From: Parcubacteria group bacterium
Lineage (GTDB): Bacteria; Patescibacteria; ABY1; Buchananbacterales; UBA6539
Assembly: GCA_002687175.1 (NCBI GenBank)
Contig: NYZP01000002.1
Span: 1 to 64,000, forward strand
Reading direction: 5' to 3'
Length of the DNA: 64,000 bases
Every line of letters begins with the position of its first letter. Within the stretch, counting starts at the first letter, position 1. The translations under genes were made by a program, and so were the position numbers. The notes under the pieces are model-generated. The model ran no database searches and had not been told where the DNA came from. It saw only the letters and a list, made by a program, of their open reading frames with translations. This document shows, in pieces, positions 51,855 through 59,220 of this stretch.

Positions 51855-51863
51855 TGCTAACAT
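51835..51863 (+). promoter_or_regulatory. Promoter of the T-box leader, inside clpP end
   Basis: TTGACA (51835-51840), 17 bases, TAACAT (51858-51863). Confidence 0.6.
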
Positions 51864-51889
51864 TGAATAACTTTAACAACTTTAAAATC

Positions 51890-52234
51890 TATGAACAGGA
51901 ATAGTAGGTTTTGATCTGTAATAATAGAGAGCCGGGAATGGTGGAAGCCTGGCATTACCACAAAACTGAAACGAGCCTGGGAGATGGTTTGGTGAACATT
52001 AATTAGCCAAACCCGGCAGCGTCCGTAATCAAGCGTTAACTATTATCGCTTTGTCATTCTGAACTTGATTCAGGATCTCATTGGACTGAGATAGTGAAAG
52101 CGAACAAAATTTACCGTTTACTTGACGGTTTTTTTGTTAATAAAGGTGGTACCGCGGACCTCTTGATTTATTTTGAGATAGAATCCCGTCCTTTAGACAC
52201 AATATTTATTGTGTTTAGAGGGTGGGATTTTTTC
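51890..52234 (+). promoter_or_regulatory. T-box riboswitch (tRNA-sensing leader)
   Basis: The T-box core AAAGGTGGTACCGCGG is at 52142-52157 and is followed by a terminator, AATCCC...GGGATTTTTTT (52182-52234). Stem I shows CAGG/CCTG, the AGTAG bulge and AGAGAGCC...GGTGGAAGCC. The specifier loop strand is TGAAACGAG (51967-51975), compatible with ACG (Thr), CGA (Arg) or AAC (Asn). A REP-like piece lies at 52053-52079. It controls the acetyltransferase at 52277. Confidence 0.9.
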
Positions 52235-52276
52235 GTGCCCATATTAATCGTTCTTTTAAATAAGGAGAAGAGCTTT

Positions 52277-52747
52277 ATGTTTAAAGAAAAGAAAGAAGTG
52301 ATTGAATTTTGTTCATTAGTTGAGAAAGATATTCCTAAGCTATATAGCCTTATGGAACCTGAGATGCGTCAAGGGAGACTTTTGCCTAGATCAATTAAAG
52401 ATATAATTGGTATTACTAAGTCTATTGGTGTTCTAAGGTACAATGGTGTAATTGCCGGAACCATTGGCCTTGTTCCTTATGGACCTTGGGCTGAAATAAT
52501 TATGTGGTGGGTCAACGTTAAATATCGAGGACGAAGTTTTAGTTCTCAACTACTTCATGCAGCTATTAACGAAGCTAAGACCAAATTATTTGAATCTGTT
52601 TTTTTATGCACGACATCAGTTCGAATAAATGATTATTTGTTACTTAATGGTTTTAGTAAGATCCATAAAGATAATGTACCCAAGGAGAAGTGGCAGGGCT
52701 ATCCTGAAGGCAGAGATGCTCAAGTATTTATTACGAGACTTCTTTAG
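52277..52747 (+). CDS. GNAT acetyltransferase resembling N-acetylglutamate synthase
   Basis: 156 residues from the ATG at 52277 (AAGGAGAAG ribosome site). GNAT fold: IPKLYSLMEPEMRQGRLLPR, which recalls the ArgA segment with QGLLLPRS, then GVIAGTIGLVPYGPWAEIIM and the acetyl-CoA motif VKYRGRSFSSQLLHAAINEA (usual RGxGxG/A, here RGRSFS). It may acetylate glutamate or another amine. The T-box leader ties expression to the charging of a tRNA, which fits amino-acid metabolism. No other arginine gene is in the window. Confidence 0.75.
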   Translation: MFKEKKEVIEFCSLVEKDIPKLYSLMEPEMRQGRLLPRSIKDIIGITKSIGVLRYNGVIAGTIGLVPYGPWAEIIMWWVNVKYRGRSFSSQLLHAAINEAKTKLFESVFLCTTSVRINDYLLLNGFSKIHKDNVPKEKWQGYPEGRDAQVFITRLL

Positions 52748-52755
52748 TCTAATTT

Positions 52756-52783
52756 GAGGAGATTTAAAACACCTCCTCTTTTT
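52756..52783 (+). terminator. Terminator of the acetyltransferase gene
   Basis: GAGGAG...CTCCTC hairpin followed by TTTTTC. Confidence 0.75.
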
Positions 52784-52784
52784 C

Positions 52785-52812
52785 TTGACAAAAAATTTAT
52801 TTGTGTTAGGAT
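52785..52812 (+). promoter_or_regulatory. Promoter of the SAM riboswitch unit
   Basis: TTGACA (52785-52790), 16 bases, TAGGAT (52807-52812). Confidence 0.65.
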
Positions 52813-52836
52813 ATATTTAACATTAAAAATTCAATA

Positions 52837-52947
52837 GTTATCATGAGTGCTACATGCTAAGGGTAATGGCCCAAGGGTAGCCGGCAACTCTCTCTAATTT
52901 ATTTAGAGGTAGGAGTGCTAAATCCATCCCATTCTGGGGAAGATGAC
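52837..52947 (+). promoter_or_regulatory. SAM-I/SAM-IV-type riboswitch
   Basis: P1 GTTATC (52837-52842)/GATGAC (52942-52947), followed by ATGAGTG. P2 GCTAC (52849-52853)/GTAGC (52877-52881) with an inner GGG...CCC hairpin. Then CCGGCAAC, a P3 hairpin TCTCTAAT...TTAGAGG, AGTGCTAAATCC and a P4 TCCC...GGGGA. CATGAGTG, CCGGCAAC and GTGCTAA are hallmarks of the SAM-I clan, nearest to the SAM-I/IV variant. Covariation was not tested. Confidence 0.82.
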
Positions 52948-52956
52948 ATTTAAAAA

Positions 52957-52980
52957 AGCTCTTCGTCGAAGAGTTTTTTT
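52957..52980 (+). terminator. Riboswitch terminator
   Basis: CTCTTC/GAAGAG hairpin followed by seven Ts, 10 bases past P1. Placed where SAM-bound attenuation would act. Confidence 0.8.
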
Positions 52981-52990
52981 GGTCTAAACG

Positions 52991-53021
52991 AGCCAATCTT
53001 CCCCCAAAGGTTGGCTTTTTT
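52991..53021 (+). terminator. Second terminator
   Basis: AGCCAA...TTGGCT followed by Ts, between the riboswitch and its gene. Confidence 0.7.
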
Positions 53022-53074
53022 GGATCTTTGTTTAAACTAAGTCTTTTAACCACAACCAATAGGAGGGTTATACT

Positions 53075-53290
53075 ATGGTGGTAGGTCCGGTAATGACGTC
53101 AGTGCAACCACTATTGAAAGAGAAACATAGACAGGCAATAGAAGCGGGGAAAATTCCTGAGGGTACCCCATTTCGTATCAAATCTGTTCCGGCTAAGCCT
53201 AATGGAAGGAACTATCATTGCGCTGATCAAAACGGCGAAATAATTCCATGCATTGAACCAGAATGGGGCATTCCAACTATTAGTGACTAG
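53075..53290 (+). CDS. 71-residue orphan protein behind the SAM riboswitch
   Basis: A small soluble protein, MVVGPVMTSVQPLLKEKHRQ at the start, then AIEAGKIPEGTPFRIKSVPA and NYHCADQNGEIIPCIEPEWG. The ribosome site AGGAGGG lies 9 bases before the ATG. No family recognised. Two cysteines 10 residues apart with a nearby His could bind metal, but that is a guess. Its leader carries a SAM-I-clan riboswitch and two terminators, so the gene is expected to be on when S-adenosylmethionine is low, perhaps in methionine or SAM supply. The sequence is GC-richer than its neighbours and has its own terminator. Confidence 0.7.
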   Translation: MVVGPVMTSVQPLLKEKHRQAIEAGKIPEGTPFRIKSVPAKPNGRNYHCADQNGEIIPCIEPEWGIPTISD

Positions 53291-53318
53291 CCTAGAAAAG
53301 GCAGTGTCACTCAATTTC

Positions 53319-53347
53319 GGGGACAAGATTTCTTGTTCCCTTTTTTT
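53319..53347 (+). terminator. Terminator of the 71-residue gene
   Basis: GGGGACAAG/CTTGTTCCC hairpin followed by a T-run. Confidence 0.85.
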
Positions 53348-53669
53348 ATTAAAAATGGCTGTCTCTTGCCAAAAATTAATAAATATGGTAGTGTATCAAT
53401 GAACATAATAATTAACTGATATAGAGAATCATTCGATAGGAGATTCACTCAGAATAGGTTTAATTAAGCAGATTATTGTACTAAAACTCATTTTTCCTAA
53501 CTATTTATCACCCAGGAATATCAAATTAACTTCAGGAAAAATTAGCTTCAATTACTTGACTGATGTTTTTAACATCATCTTAAAACATTTGGGTTAATCA
53601 TTTTTGGTTAGCCAATCTCCTCTACAACTTAGATCGACTTGTTCTCTATCTCTTTGGAGATAGAAACGT
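53348..53669 (+). other. Long leader of rny
   Basis: About 320 bp without a gene. TTGCCA (53366-53371), 17 bases, TAGTGT (53389-53394) is the likely promoter, giving a leader of about 270 nt. Hairpins are GATGTT-TTT-AACATC (near 53565) and CTATCTC-TTTG-GAGATAG just before the ATG. No reading frame of note. Confidence 0.45.
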
Positions 53670-55196
53670 ATGCAAACAATTTATTGGCTTATAGCGCTAT
53701 CCTTAGGAATAATTAGTGGGATAGCTTTTGGTTATCAATTAAGAAAAATTTGGGCGGTAAAACGTCGTGATACCATTGAAACCAAAGTTGAATCTTTACT
53801 TAATGAAGCCAAAGCAAGACAAAAAGAAATTTTGTTACAAGCTAACGACAAGGCTTTGGCAATTTTAGATGAGTCTAAACAAGAAGGTAAAGAAAAGCAG
53901 CAAGAGTTAGTAAGATCACAACAGCGATTAGAAAAACGTGAAGGTCTTTTTGACCAACGTATCTTAGAATTAGAAAATAAAAAGCAAGAATTAGTAGAAA
54001 AGGCAGAAAAAGTAGAAGCAGTGAAAGGTGAAATTGTTAAAATTAAAGAAGAGCAGATGGCTAAATTAGAAAAGGTTGCTAAGTTAACTAAAGAAGAGGC
54101 TAAAAATATTCTTCTAGAAAATACTGAAAAGGATATTAAGGACGATTTAGTAGGAAGAATTAAAAAACTTAACGATCAGTCATCTCTAGAGCTGGATCGT
54201 AAGGCTAGAGAATTAATGTCTTTGGCAATTCAGCGTTGCGCCGTGTCCCACGCGGCGGAAAGTACGACTACTACTATTGATTTACCCTCAGATGAAATGA
54301 AGGGTCGAGTCATTGGTCGTGAAGGACGAAATATTAGAACGATTGAACGTTTAACCGGGGTGGAAATTATTGTTGATGACACCCCTAACGCTATCACCGT
54401 TTCCGGGTTCTCCCCTATTAGACGGCATGTGGCCAAAAAAGCCTTGGATAAACTAGTGTTAGACGGCAGAATTCATCCAGCTAAAATTGAAGATGCTATC
54501 GATGAAGCTAAAAAAGAATTGGCTAATGAAATTCAAGAAGCCGGCGAAAATGCTGTGTATGAATTAGGCATAACTGGTTTAGATCCTAAATTGGTTCAAA
54601 TTATTGGTCGGTTAAAATATCGAACAAGTTATGGACAGAATATTTTACAGCATTCAATTGAAATTGCTCACCTAAGCACTCTCTTGGCAAAAGATTTGGG
54701 GGCTGATGTTACTATCGCCAGAAAGGGTGGATTGATGCATGATATTGGTAAAGCAGTTGACCATGAAGTTCAAGGGGGACATCCGGAAATTGGGTATGAT
54801 ATCTTAAAGAAATTTGGCGTACAGGAAGAAGTGGCTTACATTGCCAGAGGTCACCACGAGGATAATCCAAAAACCATTGAAGCTGTTATCGTAAAAGTTG
54901 CGGACGCCATTTCTGGTGCTAGACCAGGTGCCCGTAAAGATACTTACGAGCAGTATTTACAACGTCTAGAAGACCTAGAAAAAGTGGCTAACAGTTTTGA
55001 CGGTGTTGAAAAAACTTATGCCATTCAAGCTGGCCGAGAAATTAGAATCTTTGTTGTGCCAAGTGAAGTTGATGATTTAGGAGCTCATAAATTGGCTAAA
55101 GAAGTGGTTAAAAAAATAGAAGCTGAATTAAAGTATCCAGGTGAAATTAAAGCAACAGTAATCCGTGAAACTAGGATTATTGAATACGCTCGGTAG
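53670..55196 (+). CDS. rny: Ribonuclease Y
   Basis: Membrane-bound endoribonuclease that starts mRNA decay. 508 residues: N-terminal membrane helix (LIALSLGIISGIAFGY), a long coiled coil to about residue 200, a KH domain (MKGRVIGREGRNIRTIERLT), then an HD domain with the metal residues in LQHSIEIAHLSTLLA and GGLMHDIGKAVDHE. Complete. It is followed by a four-helix-bundle cassette and then ymdB, its usual neighbour. A long leader may allow control of its own message. Confidence 0.95.
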   Translation: MQTIYWLIALSLGIISGIAFGYQLRKIWAVKRRDTIETKVESLLNEAKARQKEILLQANDKALAILDESKQEGKEKQQELVRSQQRLEKREGLFDQRILELENKKQELVEKAEKVEAVKGEIVKIKEEQMAKLEKVAKLTKEEAKNILLENTEKDIKDDLVGRIKKLNDQSSLELDRKARELMSLAIQRCAVSHAAESTTTTIDLPSDEMKGRVIGREGRNIRTIERLTGVEIIVDDTPNAITVSGFSPIRRHVAKKALDKLVLDGRIHPAKIEDAIDEAKKELANEIQEAGENAVYELGITGLDPKLVQIIGRLKYRTSYGQNILQHSIEIAHLSTLLAKDLGADVTIARKGGLMHDIGKAVDHEVQGGHPEIGYDILKKFGVQEEVAYIARGHHEDNPKTIEAVIVKVADAISGARPGARKDTYEQYLQRLEDLEKVANSFDGVEKTYAIQAGREIRIFVVPSEVDDLGAHKLAKEVVKKIEAELKYPGEIKATVIRETRIIEYAR

Positions 55197-55242
55197 CTAG
55201 GTGTTTAGGTTCTTAGGTTTTTAGGGATTACTGCGTAATCAA

Positions 55243-55280
55243 CATAGCGTTTTTATTCATAATAACAATGAAACGCTATG
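55243..55280 (+). promoter_or_regulatory. Start-codon hairpin of the four-helix-bundle gene
   Basis: CATAGCGTTT (55243-55252) pairs exactly with AAACGCTATG (55271-55280), whose ATG is the start. Same motif as at 44878 and 14060. Confidence 0.7.
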
Positions 55281-55655
55281 ACAAAACTATTTTCTTATAA
55301 GGACTTAATTTATTGGCAACGATCAATGGATTTAGTAGTAGCTATTTATCAGTTAGCCAGCCATTTTCCTAAAACTGAAATTTATGGATTAGCATCTCAG
55401 ATGAAACGATCATCAATTTCTATTCCCTCTAACGTTGCCGAAGGTAGAAGGAGAAGTAGCCGAAAAGAGTACCGTCATTTTTTAAATATTGCTTATGCTT
55501 CTGGAGCAGAATTAGAGACCCAAATTGAGATAGTAAAAAGATTACCCTTTGGAAAAACTTTAAATTTTAAAATAGCTGATAGTTTGTTAGAAGAAGTAAT
55601 GAAAATGTTAAATAAAACTTTTTCGACACTTGGCTCTAACAACCTAACAACCTAA
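55278..55655 (+). CDS. Four-helix-bundle protein (23S intervening-sequence protein family)
   Basis: 125 residues: FSYKDLIYWQRSMDLVVAIY, FPKTEIYGLASQMKRSSISI, PSNVAEGRRRSSRKEYRHFL and SGAELETQIEIVKRLPFG are the family marks of the S23/IVP four-helix bundle, first known from insertions in bacterial 23S rRNA genes and related to the accessory protein Avd of diversity-generating retroelements. Here it is not in an rRNA gene and no reverse transcriptase is near. It sits in its own repeat-bounded cassette with a hairpin over the start codon. It may bind nucleic acid; function unproven. Confidence 0.88.
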   Translation: MTKLFSYKDLIYWQRSMDLVVAIYQLASHFPKTEIYGLASQMKRSSISIPSNVAEGRRRSSRKEYRHFLNIAYASGAELETQIEIVKRLPFGKTLNFKIADSLLEEVMKMLNKTFSTLGSNNLTT

Positions 55656-55666
55656 CAACCTAGACC

Positions 55667-56461
55667 ATGAAAATATTGTTTTTTGGTGACATCATCGGCA
55701 AGCTTGGTCGTAAAGCTTTCGTCAAGATACTCCCAGAACTTAAACAGGAGTATCAGCCAGATTTAGTTATTGCTAATGTAGAAAATTTAGCCCATGGCGC
55801 TGGTGTAACAGCCAAAACGCTCAGTGAAATAGTTGAAGCCGGGGCAGATTTTTATACTTCAGGCAACCATATTTTCTCTAAGCCTGAAGCGGAGAGCCTG
55901 CTTAATGATCCAGCTTCAAATTTGATTAGGCCGGCTAACTATTTTGCTGATAAACCAGGAAAAGGATTCAAGGTTATCGAGGTTGGATCAAGATCACTTT
56001 TAGTGATTAATTTAATTGGTCAGGTTTTCATGAAAGATGAGGTTGATTCACCATTTGAAAAAATTGATGAGATTTTATCCGAAGTTGATCATAAAAATTT
56101 AGCTGGTATTATCGTTGATTTTCACGCTGAAGCTACCTCGGAAAAAAATGCTTTTGGTCATTATGTTGATGGTCGGGTTAGTGCAGTTTTAGGAACACAT
56201 ACCCACATACCCACAGCTGATCAAAAAATATTGTCCAAAGGTACGGCCTACGTTACTGATATTGGTATGGTTGGTGAGTACGATTCAGTCATTGGAGATA
56301 AGAAGGAACCAATTATCGCCAGTTTTTTAGCTGGTGAAAAACCAAAGATTGAAGTTGCTGAAAGTGGTGAAGCCATAGTCTCGGCCATACTTTTGGAGAT
56401 TGATCCTGATACCAAAAAGGCAACAGGGATTAGTCGCGTAGACAGAAAAATTAAAGTATAG
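55667..56461 (+). CDS. ymdB: YmdB-type metallophosphoesterase
   Basis: 264 residues, the TIGR00282 family, a cyclic-nucleotide phosphodiesterase in Bacillus. Metal-binding motifs: FFGDIIGK (Asp8), ANVEN (Glu), TSGNHIFSK, IVDFHAEATSEKNAFGHYVD and GTHTHIPTADQ. Usually paired with rny, with which it modulates RNase activity; here the pair is split by the four-helix cassette. The start ATG follows the cassette's right arm by 2 bp. Confidence 0.9.
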   Translation: MKILFFGDIIGKLGRKAFVKILPELKQEYQPDLVIANVENLAHGAGVTAKTLSEIVEAGADFYTSGNHIFSKPEAESLLNDPASNLIRPANYFADKPGKGFKVIEVGSRSLLVINLIGQVFMKDEVDSPFEKIDEILSEVDHKNLAGIIVDFHAEATSEKNAFGHYVDGRVSAVLGTHTHIPTADQKILSKGTAYVTDIGMVGEYDSVIGDKKEPIIASFLAGEKPKIEVAESGEAIVSAILLEIDPDTKKATGISRVDRKIKV

Positions 56462-56534
56462 TATCATAAGGTAGTAATATATTTATCAACATTTATAAAT
56501 TATTAATTGAAACAAAAGAAAGGAGATAACAACA

Positions 56535-56915
56535 ATGAACAAAGCCGAGTTAATAGATGTTATTAGTGAAAAAGTAGGTATTTCTAAAAAAGAAACTGAG
56601 GACGTGTTAGATACTCTAACTAACACTATTATAAAAAAATTACAGGATGGCGAGGAAGTAACACTAACTGGTTTTGGAGCCTTTTCCGCTCGAACTCGTA
56701 AAGGTAGGGTGGGAGTTAATCCACGCAACCCTTCTGAAAAAATAGATATTCCTTCGGTGGTTGTACCTAAGTTTAAAGCTGGTAAAAATTTGAAAGAGGC
56801 TTTAAAGGGTGGTAGCTCAAATAGTAATGAGCCTGAATCAACACCTGAACCAGTAGAAAATTCTGCTCAAGAATCAGAGTCGACTACTGAAGAAGATTCT
56901 AATACTGCAGAATAG
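56535..56915 (+). CDS. HU-family DNA-binding protein with acidic tail
   Basis: 126 residues. The first 92 are HU: MNKAELIDVISEKVGISKKE, GEEVTLTGFGAFSARTRKGR and NPRNPSEKIDIPSVVVPKFK, including the DNA-arm Arg/Pro motif. The last 34 are an acidic Ser/Glu/Pro tail. An AAAGGAGATAAC ribosome site marks it as one of the few AT-rich housekeeping genes with one, fitting high expression. Packages DNA in the nucleoid. Confidence 0.93.
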   Translation: MNKAELIDVISEKVGISKKETEDVLDTLTNTIIKKLQDGEEVTLTGFGAFSARTRKGRVGVNPRNPSEKIDIPSVVVPKFKAGKNLKEALKGGSSNSNEPESTPEPVENSAQESESTTEEDSNTAE

Positions 56916-56946
56916 AATAATAAGCAAACTTTTAAAACAAAAAATC

Positions 56947-56968
56947 TCTACCCTCGTAGGGGTTTTTT
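56947..56968 (+). terminator. HU gene terminator
   Basis: ACCCTCGTAGGGG hairpin and a run of Ts. Confidence 0.6.
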
Positions 56969-56984
56969 ATTTTAAGTTAAATGA

Positions 56985-57013
56985 TTGACAAAATTAGGTC
57001 AATGTAGTAAAAT
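56985..57013 (+). promoter_or_regulatory. Promoter of the adaptor-like gene
   Basis: TTGACA (56985-56990), 17 bases, TAAAAT (57008-57013). Confidence 0.75.
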
Positions 57014-57039
57014 GCTCTAATCTGAATAATGAATATTTT

Positions 57040-57840
57040 ATGATAAATGACAATAAATTAATTAAAACTCTTAAGTTAAGCATATTTTTAATGCTTGCTC
57101 TTCTAGTGGTTACCGGCTGCGGTCGTGGTAATGGTGATGAAATAGAGGAGGTAGCCAAGAAGCAAGTAAAAATTCAAACAATCCAAAAGCAAAATCAAGT
57201 CACTACTGATTTAACTGTTTCTGGTACTATAATTCCCAAAGAATACACTTTGATCAGAAGTTTAACGCCGGGCACTGTTGAATATGTTGTGCCAGTTGGT
57301 TCACCTGTTTCAGTTGGAGAATCTTTATTCAGAATTCGTGATGAAAATATCGAAAATAATTATTTCAATTCATTACAAAATTTTAGACAAACTGAGATTT
57401 TAGCAAATCAAAGAGTTAATCAAGCAGAGTTAGCATTAAGTAGTACTCAAGCTAGATTTGACTTAGCTCAAAGAAATTTAGAAACAGCAGTTTTACAAAG
57501 TGAACAGAATCTTATCAATGCTCAAGATTCTGCTGTCATTGAGTATAATTCTACTTATAACACTTTGAATCAGTTCTTTATTTTTGTCAGTGCTGGTGAA
57601 TTAACTAATGATGAATTTGTTTATCGTAATGTTGGAACCTCTCAACTAGAACTTAGAGGGAACACCGAACTTGCCTATCTGTCAGCAGTAAAGTCATTTT
57701 TAAAATTATCAAATTTGGTTAATTTTACTAATATAGACCAATCACTTAATGATATCACCCAAGTTCAGCATAAGGCTCCCCTTACGACCGTTTGCTCCCG
57801 CTCGAGGCGGGCAAGATTGGCTTTTGGTTATTCTATTTAA
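57040..57840 (+). pseudogene. Truncated efflux adaptor (HlyD/RND type) lipoprotein
   Basis: 266 residues. N-terminal lipoprotein signal (LKLSIFLMLALLVVTGCG, Cys lipidation site), then the start of a membrane-fusion-protein fold: TVSGTIIPKEYTLIRSLTPG, TVEYVVPVGSPVSVGESLFR (lipoyl half) and a coiled coil (LANQRVNQAELALSSTQARF). The expected second lipoyl half, beta barrel and membrane-proximal domain are absent. From about nt 57777 the coding sequence changes to a GC-rich palindrome and ends at a stop in unrelated sequence. No RND pump or ABC partner follows. Probably inactive. Confidence 0.65.
57777..57826. repeat. REP-like palindrome at the truncation point
   Basis: GCTCCCGCTCGAGGCGGGC within about 57798-57818, GC-rich in an AT-rich context, joined to the end of the adaptor gene. 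Confidence 0.55.
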
Positions 57841-58816
57841 TTAAATAAGGTTCACCAAAACAAGGAATCTTGTAATTATCATAGTCCCAGACCTTGACTG
57901 CCTTGCATTTTAAATAAGAGTCAATAATATTATTGACTAGGTTTGGTGTTGCTCCAGGAAAAGAATGAACCTCATCCTGAAAAATATTCTCTTGAAGAGT
58001 AGGTGAACCATGTAATACAACAACCGCGGCGTGTGAATTTTCAACTTTATTGTTTCTTATAATAGATTTTCCTCCAACATCAAAACCTTCATGGCCACAG
58101 TCTTGGGCTAAATTATTTTCAAATAAACCATTAGAGCCATCGATACTAAAACAGCCCCACATAGCGTGTCTAATTACACTATCTCTAATAATCATTCCTT
58201 TATCAGGTGAAGGAATGGACACTCCGTTACGAGAGTATTCTACTACTACATTTTCTAGAACCGAAGCCTTACCAACCAAGTTAATCCCTCCCCAATCTGC
58301 ATAATGAGGTTCTTTACTATCAGAAGTAAAAATTATTGGTTGTTCTTTTGTGCCTTTAGCAATTAAGGAACCAACTACAAAAATACTTGAATGGGAGTCT
58401 GCGTATTCTTTTAGTCTAGTAGGGTCGTCATCATTAAAGCCATCAGCCTTAATTTCGATATCAAAACTTGAAGGCAAACTGTCTTGACCAGCAGCAAATG
58501 TTATAATAGTTCCTGGCTCAATCGTGAGAGTTGAAAGAATTATAACATCGCCTGTTATATAGACATCTCTTGACCAAGTTTGTTTGCCAGTAAAAGTTCC
58601 CTTAACATTGGATAAATCTTTTGCCTCTTTTTGGATAGATTTTTTTTCAATTTCCGAAAGAGTATTCCCAGTAAATTTTGCAACTTGGTTTTGATAAATT
58701 TTACTATAAATACCAGTATATACTTTTTTTGTTATAAATATAGCTACAATAATAAATATAACAATAAATATAACAACAAAAATTATTATGAAAGGATTTT
58801 TCTTCTTTTTTTTCAT
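57833..58816 (-). CDS. Right-handed parallel beta-helix surface protein
   Basis: 327 residues: basic N-terminus (MKKKKKNPF), a membrane anchor (IIIFVVIFIVIFIIVAIFI), a linker, then an extracytoplasmic parallel beta helix from about residue 75: STLTIEPGTIITFAAGQDS, ASVLENVVVEYSRNGVSIPS, GLFENNLAQDCGHEGFDVGG and NNKVENSHAAVVVLHGSPTL. Such folds are common in carbohydrate-active or adhesive proteins; no catalytic residues can be named. It converges on the truncated adaptor and overlaps its last 8 bp. Confidence 0.8.
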   Translation of the reverse strand: MKKKKKNPFIIIFVVIFIVIFIIVAIFITKKVYTGIYSKIYQNQVAKFTGNTLSEIEKKSIQKEAKDLSNVKGTFTGKQTWSRDVYITGDVIILSTLTIEPGTIITFAAGQDSLPSSFDIEIKADGFNDDDPTRLKEYADSHSSIFVVGSLIAKGTKEQPIIFTSDSKEPHYADWGGINLVGKASVLENVVVEYSRNGVSIPSPDKGMIIRDSVIRHAMWGCFSIDGSNGLFENNLAQDCGHEGFDVGGKSIIRNNKVENSHAAVVVLHGSPTLQENIFQDEVHSFPGATPNLVNNIIDSYLKCKAVKVWDYDNYKIPCFGEPYLIK

Positions 58817-58865
58817 ACATTCATTTTACCAAAAAACCACCTCTAATACGAGGCGATTTTAAAAG

Positions 58866-58938
58866 TGGGCGCAGAGGGACTCGAACCCCCGACCATCTCC
58901 TTAAGAGGGAGTTGCTCTACCAACTGAGCTATGCACCC
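58866..58938 (-). tRNA. tRNA-Lys (CUU)
   Basis: 73 nt on the minus strand, acceptor GGGTGCA/TGCGCCC, loop CTCTTAA gives anticodon CTT. The CCA end is not encoded, unlike the other six tRNA genes here. Confidence 0.9.
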
Positions 58939-58959
58939 CAGTAAATTATAAATGTTAAA

Positions 58960-59035
58960 TGGTGCGCCCGGCAGGAGTCGAACCTGCAACCCCTTGGTCC
59001 GAAGCCAAGTGCTCTATCCATTGAGCTACGGACGC
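58960..59035 (-). tRNA. tRNA-Arg (UCG)
   Basis: 76 nt on the minus strand, acceptor GCGTCCG/CGGGCGC, loop CTTCGGA gives anticodon TCG, CCA encoded. Confidence 0.93.
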
Positions 59036-59069
59036 ATGTAATCTATTGTAAATTTTAGTGCTCCCCACC

Positions 59070-59145
59070 CCACACTAAAGTGTGGTTCGGACAGGTATCC
59101 TTTGAGCCCTGCCCGACTTGCTTTGCAAGGCGGGTACGGACGCAT
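59070..59145. repeat. Palindromic elements and a partial tRNA-Arg copy
   Basis: CACACT-AA-AGTGTG hairpin, then CCCG-CCTTGC...GCAAG-CGGG type palindrome (59112-59134), then TACGGACGCAT (59135-59145), an 11-base copy of the tRNA-Arg 5' end with its flank (59027-59037). Confidence 0.5.
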
Positions 59146-59168
59146 ATAATAACTTCCCTAAGATAACA

Positions 59169-59213
59169 TAAATGTAAAAAAAAATCAATCCTACGCCTAT
59201 AAGATTGATTTTT
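59169..59213 (-). terminator. pilT terminator
   Basis: Minus strand AATCAATC...GATTGATT followed by a long T-run. Confidence 0.85.
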
Positions 59214-59220
59214 TCATTTA

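Larger units (their letters stand above)
55197..55665. mobile_element. Inverted-repeat cassette carrying a four-helix-bundle gene
   Basis: CTAGGTGTTTAGGTTCTTAG... (55197-55226) is the inverted, imperfect copy of CTAACAACCTAACAACCTAA... (55637-55665), three to four 8-bp units each, both ending in CTAG. The cassette splits the conserved rny-ymdB pair. No transposase inside. Confidence 0.65.

Noticed and set aside
55278..55655. Diversity-generating retroelement accessory (Avd)
   Set aside because: No reverse transcriptase, template repeat or variable gene nearby; the S23/IVP family fits better.
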